Source: Siphlonurus alternatus
Lineage: Eukaryota; Arthropoda; Insecta; Ephemeroptera; Siphlonuridae
Reading direction: 5' to 3'
Length of the DNA stretch: 64,000 nt
Assembly (NCBI GenBank): GCA_949825025.1
Contig: OX463783.1
Location: 17,147,628 to 17,211,627 of the forward strand
A model generated the notes under the pieces. It ran no database searches. It worked only from the letters and a program-made list of their open reading frames with translations, and was not told where the DNA came from. The translations under genes and the position numbers were made by a program. Of this stretch, positions 51,601 through 60,200 are shown piece by piece (the first letter of the stretch is position 1; each line of letters opens with the position of its first letter).

Positions 51601-54201
51601 TCTCTGGAAAAGTGGAATAAAATATTTTATAGTATTACGTTGTTATGAATCGATTATACCGTCAAATAACAAGATGAAACTCACTTTATTACGAAGACTT
51701 TTATAAATTTGAGAAAAAAAAAAAGCTCTTATACGTTGTAATTTAAAGCTTTTTAACTTTATAAATATATTGAAAAGCATTATTATAATAATAAAGACTT
51801 TCTCTTGCATATATAGGGTATTGGTCACTATTTGTGACATTATAATAATTAAATTCGCAGCTCTTCGTGGACCACACAGAGCATTGCTTAAGATTTTGCA
51901 AGTCGCTTAAAAACTAGGTCCGGCCATGATCTAGCAAACCATGTTAGCGTTCATCATTTGCCTAATTGTGACTAAGGACTCCATGGAAACGTCAGTGAGG
52001 ATTATCAGCAATTAATGTTATAATGCCTCCCGGATGTATTGCACTATAATGAGATTCATGAGTGTCATTTCTATAACGTGCACCTTCTAGGAAAAATCCA
52101 CCGGCACTTATAAGTTCGAACTCCCCATCAGATTACGAGTTTAACACATCCTTTCACACCCACATGTAAAGGTATTTTTAATATTTTATTTTATTTTTTA
52201 TAACAACGTGAATATTATGGAATTTGAAATTATGTCTTTTATCTTCGTTGGCATCTCGAAAAATTCATTACAACATGGCCTGGAAAAAATTATTTTATGG
52301 TGTCAAATTGTCACAAGCATCTCATTGACCGTCATTTATAAATCTACCTGTACAATATAATATTTTGTACAAAAAATGTCTTGTTATATTCACATATAGC
52401 ACTTTTTACTCTTACTATTTTAGTTGTATGTGATAGAGGAAGGTAATCCGATCATTGAATTTTTTTGTGCAACGATCGGACACGCATACGTCTAAATGTT
52501 GGAGGTGGAGCTGGCTGGGTAGGTGCCGTATGTGACGTGTCGTCTGTTGCCCAGCCAGCTACAGAGGTATGTAAGTCCGATCGTCGCATAAAAAAATGTC
52601 TGTTATTCGGACCTCCCTCTCTCATTATTTGGTGAATTTTTCCGAAAGTTGACGAAAATTGTTGAGTACCGAGGTTTCGACGTCCTTGCAGACCATTCTC
52701 CCAGTATACAATACAGTCCTTGTCCATTTGACTCACCTGGAAGAAGACGGTGAAGTAGATGACCGCGATGGTGGTGGTGACGAAGAGCGGCTGCAGCTTG
52801 ACGTGCTTAGGGTCGATGAGAAGCACGAGGGCGAAAGCCACAGCCCCGCGCAGACCGCCGTACGACATGACGAATTTCTCTACTCCGTTCAGCTGATTCA
52901 GACGGAACTTGTTGGCCAGCGCCGTCAAAATCATCACACCTGAAGACAAAGAGGTCATTCATCAATCGTTGAAATAAAAACCAAAGTCAACATAATATCG
53001 TAAACTTTTACTGCTTTTGTATTTACATTTAAAGAAAAGCATTATCTTAACACAGCGTGATATTTATTAATATGGGTGAATATATTTTCTATTATTGATT
53101 ATGTTGAATATTATATAAAAGTGTATAAAAGTTGCTGGTGCATGTAGAAAAAAAAAAAACATTTAACGAATATGATAAAAGAAAGTCAATCTTACAGTTT
53201 TGCATGCTTGAAAAGTTGCATACATTTCAGAGGTATACGCCCACAGAATAAACTAATTCGGATAAAAAATTTAATTAATTATATACTCTAAAGCATACGA
53301 ACTTATGTAATTAACAAACTTAATTCCCAGTATGATATCAAAAATAAAGTACGTATAACTTTGGCCTTTCATATTTGGTTAACTTGTAACAGGTAAAACG
53401 TTCATTAGAGCTAACATAATAGCAAATATCCTTGTTTCTTTTTATCTTTTTATTTGTGAAGACAAACTCTGAAATAAAGAAGAACTGGACCATGACCGCT
53501 CTGTAAATAGAGGAACCTGTCAGCGGAACTTGGCAAGAAAGAAAGAAAATTTGAGAACACCATTGAGGAACGGGCAGGAGAGCTAGAGAAAGTAAACAAG
53601 TTTTTACTTTCATCGCCATTTTCTATTTTTTACTTTTTCTTATTTATCGTTTTCCAGACAAATCATTATATTGTTTTGATAAAAATTTTCTTCTTCAAAA
53701 TGGTCTGGATAAAATTTTATTGATATTTTCATGTTGGAACGAAGACTAATATTGTATTGTTCTGTATATTCTACGATGCCACGATACCATTCAAAACAAA
53801 TTCTAGTCATACGTGATCGATAAATTCAATTTTTGTTATGTAATTGAACTCCAGTCTTGATGTTTTGAGCTAAGTTGTTTACTCGATATTTGTTTTTACG
53901 CAATACAGTCTGACCAGAGAAATGTTCGTAATAAATTATTCATATAAATGCTAGGACGTTTTCTTTGGAAAATAGAAGCTCATAAAACTCCCATATCATT
54001 AGACAATACGCTTGTGTGTATGTAAATGTGCAATCTATTTCATTCAAGAATTAGATCAATTTTCTGAATAAGAAGCACGGAAAATTATTATTATATACAG
54101 TCTTATATAAAATGATTATGTATTTACGAACATATTTCATGTCAGCAATGATTGTTTTTCAATATTAATTAATGACACAAATTTATTAATTCACTTTTAT
54201 G

Positions 54202-54254
<53 letters not shown>

Positions 54255-57200
54255 TAATACATAATTATGCAAATTTTATATTATCTCCCTCTCGCTTTCA
54301 GTTTTCACTCATTTTTTACCATACCCAATTTATTGCAAGCATATACAAACTCTGATCAAACATCCCCTAAAACTTTTATTCACGAATATAATATTCTATT
54401 ACTATGCTGGTACACGCTTTAAAATATACGGAATAACAAAAATAATATTTTATTACCTTGACAAAACATTTCTGTGCTCGTAAGTTGATTGTGTTTTAGA
54501 TTGAGCGCTAGACAAGAATGCTTGAGATACTCGTTGAAAAATAGTCTGGCAAAGTGCCACATTTTCTCTCTTCTTCCATTTTTTATATTGATCGTACTAA
54601 CTTTGCTAACTTTAGTCCATAATTTACTCCAAATTAATTTATTTGCTATTGTAAGATTCATAACAAATTCATGTCTTTGCAAGCTAAGCAGTTAGAATCT
54701 TAATATATAACAAAATTTATCTTTAACATGTGCTGCTATATAAAAATTTGTAATTTTTTAAAAGACCACAAAAGACGAAGTACTAAAAAAAATTATATTA
54801 ATTTTAGTAAAGCAAAACATAATATTAAATTGAAAAATAAAAATTTATAATTACTCTAAAATAACAGGGGCTGGCTGGTAATAAATATAATTTGACACGG
54901 AGTGCTGTTCACCTTGCTGTGGACTGCAAGAAACGTTGACAGCTACTCAAAAGAAAAAGCAGGAACAACTTTATATCATAACGTTGAACGACAAAGTTTT
55001 CTCAGTCCAATCGTGAAAAAAGTTTTATGTCTTGAACTTTCGAATTTGCTACAAAACTTTTTGTATTTGACACAATAATTTACATACTTCAAATTACATT
55101 GTAAACACAAAATAAATATTCTGAAAATTCTAAGCATTTCGAAAATTCTATTTATTATAGTTGATTTAAATTTCAGTTTTGGAGAGAGAGAGGAAAATAT
55201 ATTGTATTAGCAAAGTAGTAATTATTAGCTAATTAGGTATATCAAAATTTAATCTAAATTGAAAGTGTTACTATGCAAATATAAATACAAATGAACGTAA
55301 ACCAAAATAACAAATCATACAACTGATATGTGCTTGATAATAAATCTAATGATCATACAAACTATAATTACACCATACGGTCATGGCAGAGTAAAGCCAC
55401 TCCCTTCTGGTCATGTTATTTGTCTGTGCAGCACGCAATGCTGTCCCGTCAAAGAGGTTGCATAACCTCATAGAGTGGAATGAGTAATGTCAATAGTCAA
55501 CGCTATGCGAGTATATACAAACATACAAACTAGATTATATCTTAAACAAAAAGCAGACATGATTTAAAATAAAAATGTAAATTAACTCTGGCTTATACAG
55601 TATAATACCTCAAGTATATAATGTAATACTTGCTGTTTACACTTCACACTAGATCGCATAAATTCACAGCGGATGATTTAAAAAGTAAGAACCTATGCGA
55701 TCAAGTGTAGCCGCGCACAGAGCGTATTGTATAAGAAATTTAGAAACTTATACAATCGCATAATTATGAGGTTGTGCGCAGGCCCTTCCTTATTATATTC
55801 CTCGAATATACTTTCAGGTATTTATTTTTTTTTAAGTCAAATCTAATTTTTTTAAACAAAAAATCTTAGAAATAATAATCCATAGTCCATTATCGACCAT
55901 GACAGGCTGCTAAATCTTCATATTATAAGAGATTCTAATTATATATTATGTCTATTATAATTAGGGCAAGCGTAATATTTATAATTATTTTTTATATATT
56001 TTACTACGATTAACAATAATTTTCATCGCAATATACAGGCTAGTCATAGACATTGAAGAAATGCATTTGCCATGCCATTAATAAATATTTTCCGATAGCT
56101 AAAGCACCGCCCAGAACTGTCGAAATAGGAAATTTTGAATTTTCTGATTGGTTGAAATTCCTCTGCTTGATTTGTAACTAATTGTAAGAGTTAATTAAAG
56201 ATATACGATTACTGATAACATATAATACAATATCATGGTACAGAAAACCATCCCAAAAAATAAGTTCACCACGTACAGACTGTGCCGACATAGCAAATTA
56301 TAGTTCCGATAAAAGTACGAAATTCTAATCAATACACAGCACCTCTAGTTATAATATAACCTCTTTGCAATAACCTCTGGCGACCCTTGACCGACCACAA
56401 ACGGTTTCCATGTTGTCTATTACGGATGCTAGATTGTTGGTTTTGTTTTAGTAAACCACAGAGCTTCTTCTGCAGGTTACAAAATATATTGCGAATGTTT
56501 TGATATAAACGGAAGAGAGGAAATACCACCAATCTTATCTTACTTTTGTTTATTGTTTTGAATTGAGCTTAAAATGAAAATTAAACAAAAAAAAGCAAAA
56601 GTGATCACTCGATTTTCTTGCATTTTCATTGTGATAGTTAATATAAAATTGGATAAATCGAGTATAATAAAATAATCAATATGATAAAACAGCTGATATA
56701 TTAAATTAAATTTAAAGCAATGATTATACAGTAATTTTGACTTTATAAAAATCACTATACATCTACACTATCACTGTACATCTAGACTAGCCTTCAATAT
56801 ATATGGACAAGCTTTACGTCAAAGCTACTTTTAAGGAGCATTTTAACGAACTTGCAATGTAAAATATAATTATAATAGATCAAAAGAAAATTGCAAATTC
56901 AATGGTATAACAAATTATAAAAAATGTAAAAATGAAGGGGAATTAACGATTGACGGTAGTCAAAATTTCAAAGAACAGTCGAGCCCTCTTTTCTATTAAA
57001 ATATTCGCCCTTTTATACATACGTGACGCTTACATACAAGAGGGGATCAAGCCAATTAGAAAAAAAATCAGGTGCAATAGGTGAAATATGTAATAATATG
57101 TATGTATATAGAGTTAAGCCTGTATTACACGATACAATTTTGCACACAATTTTTCTTTACAAGAAAACTTCAACTCCATTTGTTTGTATCATGGGGATGA

Positions 57201-60200
57201 AATTTTCTTGTAAGGAAAAATTGTATGCACAATTGTCTCGTGTAATAGAAGCTTTAGTCACGTAGAATGGAACAGAGTTATTATTTCTGAGCATATACAC
57301 GCTGTTCCACTAAACTTGACTGCAACTGCACATAGAACAGGGTAAATAAGGTTTAAGGCTGGTTAGAAGGGGTGATGCCTTATATACGTAACGTTACTAC
57401 TCGAAGAGACGAATGGAGTACTATGAATTTTGGGACTTTTTTTATTTATTTATTTTTTTAAGGTTACACCCCTATGAGCTTGGAGCTCGAGACAAGGTAA
57501 TGGGTAGGGATAAGAGAGGGAAAGGATGGTGACCACGGCCTGTTGAGCTCTATTATAGCACTCCACAATTCATATCCTCCACTGATTATAAGGTCCTTAA
57601 ATATAGACTTGACGATATATCATTGCACTCACCTATGAAGCGGTAGACGGAACAGAAGAGGATGGTGAGGATGACGAACCATGTGTTCCAGTAATGTGCA
57701 TCGTTCACGGTAGCCACGCCCAGGAACATGAAGATGACCGTCTCGGAAGAGGAGCTCAGCATCTTCATAGCGTACTTGACGGTGGTGTGACTCTTGTGTG
57801 AGATGTTCGCCTCCACGTAGTTCTTCATGGTGATCCCGCAGAACGTGATTCTGGGAACAGTACGGGGGTCAGACAGAGAGAACATAAGGAGGCGTTGAGC
57901 ACTGTCCAGAACTGAATCGGAACGGAACAGCTCTCAACGAATCAGAAATTTCAAAATTTCCGATTACTAAAATTTTCCAAGTGAATCAGAAATTTTGATT
58001 TTCTGATTGGACAAGAGTTTTTCAGATTCCGTCCATTTGCGGACAGGGCTTTAGTCCCCACTCAACCCCGAAAATGGTTTGTTTTTCAGTTGTATATTTT
58101 TAAATATTGAAGTTTTTACGTCACTGGATTCGAAATTCTATATGATATCAACCAAAGCTTGTTATTTGCTAATACTGTTCTGTAGCTTCAAAACGATTAA
58201 AATGCATAATTATAAAAATAAATTTATGTCTAATTATTTTTTAACAATAAAATGTTTTTAAATTTACCGTTGATTTTCAACATAGTTTCATTTAAGCGTA
58301 AATATTGAAAACAAACAAACAAAAACTAATTTATGAAATATCCATTTCTAATTGATTAATTAACATTAATTTTTTAAAAAGTTTTCAATTTTATTGTAAA
58401 AAAAATATGGAGACCGAAACAATTGAATTTAATGAAATAAGCTAATTTTTATTTCCAACGCTGATTTGTTAATTAAAAATATCCATTATATATATTATAC
58501 ATAGATAGATTCTTTATGAAAATTACATTCATGAGTAATTTGATATATTGATTAATTAAAGTGTTTACAAGTAGAGCTAATGAGCTATATACACAAAAAC
58601 ACGTCGCGTCAGCCCGTATAAAATTATGTAAAGCTATACAAAACATTATTATACAACATTTAAAATTCATATTATAACGTAACCAGATTTTCTATTTATC
58701 CTTCATGTATTACGTAATCCAGTATAGTGTAAACCAGGTTTAGATCTTATCAAAAGATTACCTTTTATCAGTGTTGTGTCTGATATTTCTGGTTCAGTAG
58801 ATATAAAAATATCTACTATTGACTATGAAGTATAATTTTATAGTGCAATAACCTTATAAAAATCTCGACTGTAGTTATAAAATGCAGAATATTTGTGATA
58901 TAAAATTCTCCTTTAATATTCTTTTTAATATACCCGCAGTACAAAACTTGTTTATAGTTAACAGTAAAATAAAAAAAAAAATACCTGTGACGTTATAGCA
59001 AGGTATACAATAATAACAGCTGATAATAACTGTTAACAAGTATGATGATCTATAATAATTAATTTAATAATTATATTAAGTATTGCTGAACATTATTAAA
59101 AGAGATTTTATATTTCTGATTGAATGCATTTTTTTTTTTATTATTATTTATCTGTAGACTGTGGTAATGTTAAATATATTGGTGTCTGATTTCATGATTT
59201 GTTACTCTAAAAGTAAAGTACTGTTTTGCAATTTTGGGGAGGTAAAGAGAATAAAGTAAATAGTCTAGGAAATTGCAGCAAATGGACAACATACATGAAA
59301 AAATTTTATTGCAGAAATGAATAGAGGGTACCAAATTACGCTACTCAGAATTTTTTCAGATTTTTTTGAGTCCCGGAACTATTTCTAAATAATTATTGAA
59401 CGTTCTGTAATTTCAGTTGGCACCCCTGAATCCTTAATAAAAAGGATAGAGACTGGACGCCTATTGACGCCTCCAGGGGGCGTGGCCGCAATTTCAATAA
59501 TTATTTAAAAATAGTTCTGGGTTTCAAAAAATCTGAAAAAAATCAGAGTAGCATAATTTGGTACCCTCTATTCATTTCTGCAATAAAAAATTTTCATGTG
59601 TATGTTGTCCATTCAATAATTTCAGTGAATAATCTAATCTAGCGATGAGGTAATAGAATTGTTTAAGCTAGCTTTAAATGCAATGAAACTAGAATAATTT
59701 TTTTTCGTTTCAGTAGAAAGTATAATTTATTAAATAATGCTGCTTATTTTTATCTAAAAAAAAAAAACATAAATAATGTTAGGTTCAAAGTACCAGATTA
59801 CTTAACTATATTAACTACATGTTTACGAATAATTATAACGTTGTAATATTATACATGCATAGTTAACGTTATATTCATAAAATTTTGTAGGCATTATTTT
59901 TTTATCAAAAAGGGACAAAAATTTTACGTACTGGTGCATGAAATATATATTATAGCTTTAATTAAAAAGTTTATGACGCAAAATAAAAAGTTATAAATTT
60001 AATCATAAAGTTGTGCAGTCTCATATGTGTAACATGATGCCAGAAAATATTTTTACCAAAGTTTTAAGCATACATTTAAATATTTTCATTTACAGTATTA
60101 AAAATTTTCATTCAAGTAGAATAGGAGTATCAAATTTTCAGAGATACAAAATTAAATTAACATCAAAACACTTTAATCTTTAATTACAATAAAAATGTAT

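Larger units (their letters stand above)
50054..52736 (-). other. Intron 4 (2.7 kb)
   Basis: It contains a foldback element immediately downstream of the exon 4 donor (52448-52612), a TTAA-ended inverted-repeat element (51086-51541), a short hairpin at 50646-50727, and a poly-T run near 50510-50528. The rest is AT-rich and without recognisable coding sequence. Confidence 0.75.
52940..57632 (-). other. Intron 3 (4.7 kb)
   Basis: It holds a copy of the TATTACAC-ended element (57118-57253), an (AT)n microsatellite near 54205-54252, and a short segment near 57483-57540 (GGGAGGGAAAGGAT-like) that also occurs near 13615-13665. Near 55650-55705 a pair of short inverted sequences (CTAGATCGCATA and TATGCGATCAAG) is visible. 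The remainder is AT-rich, with no exon-like reading frame that I trust. Confidence 0.75.
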
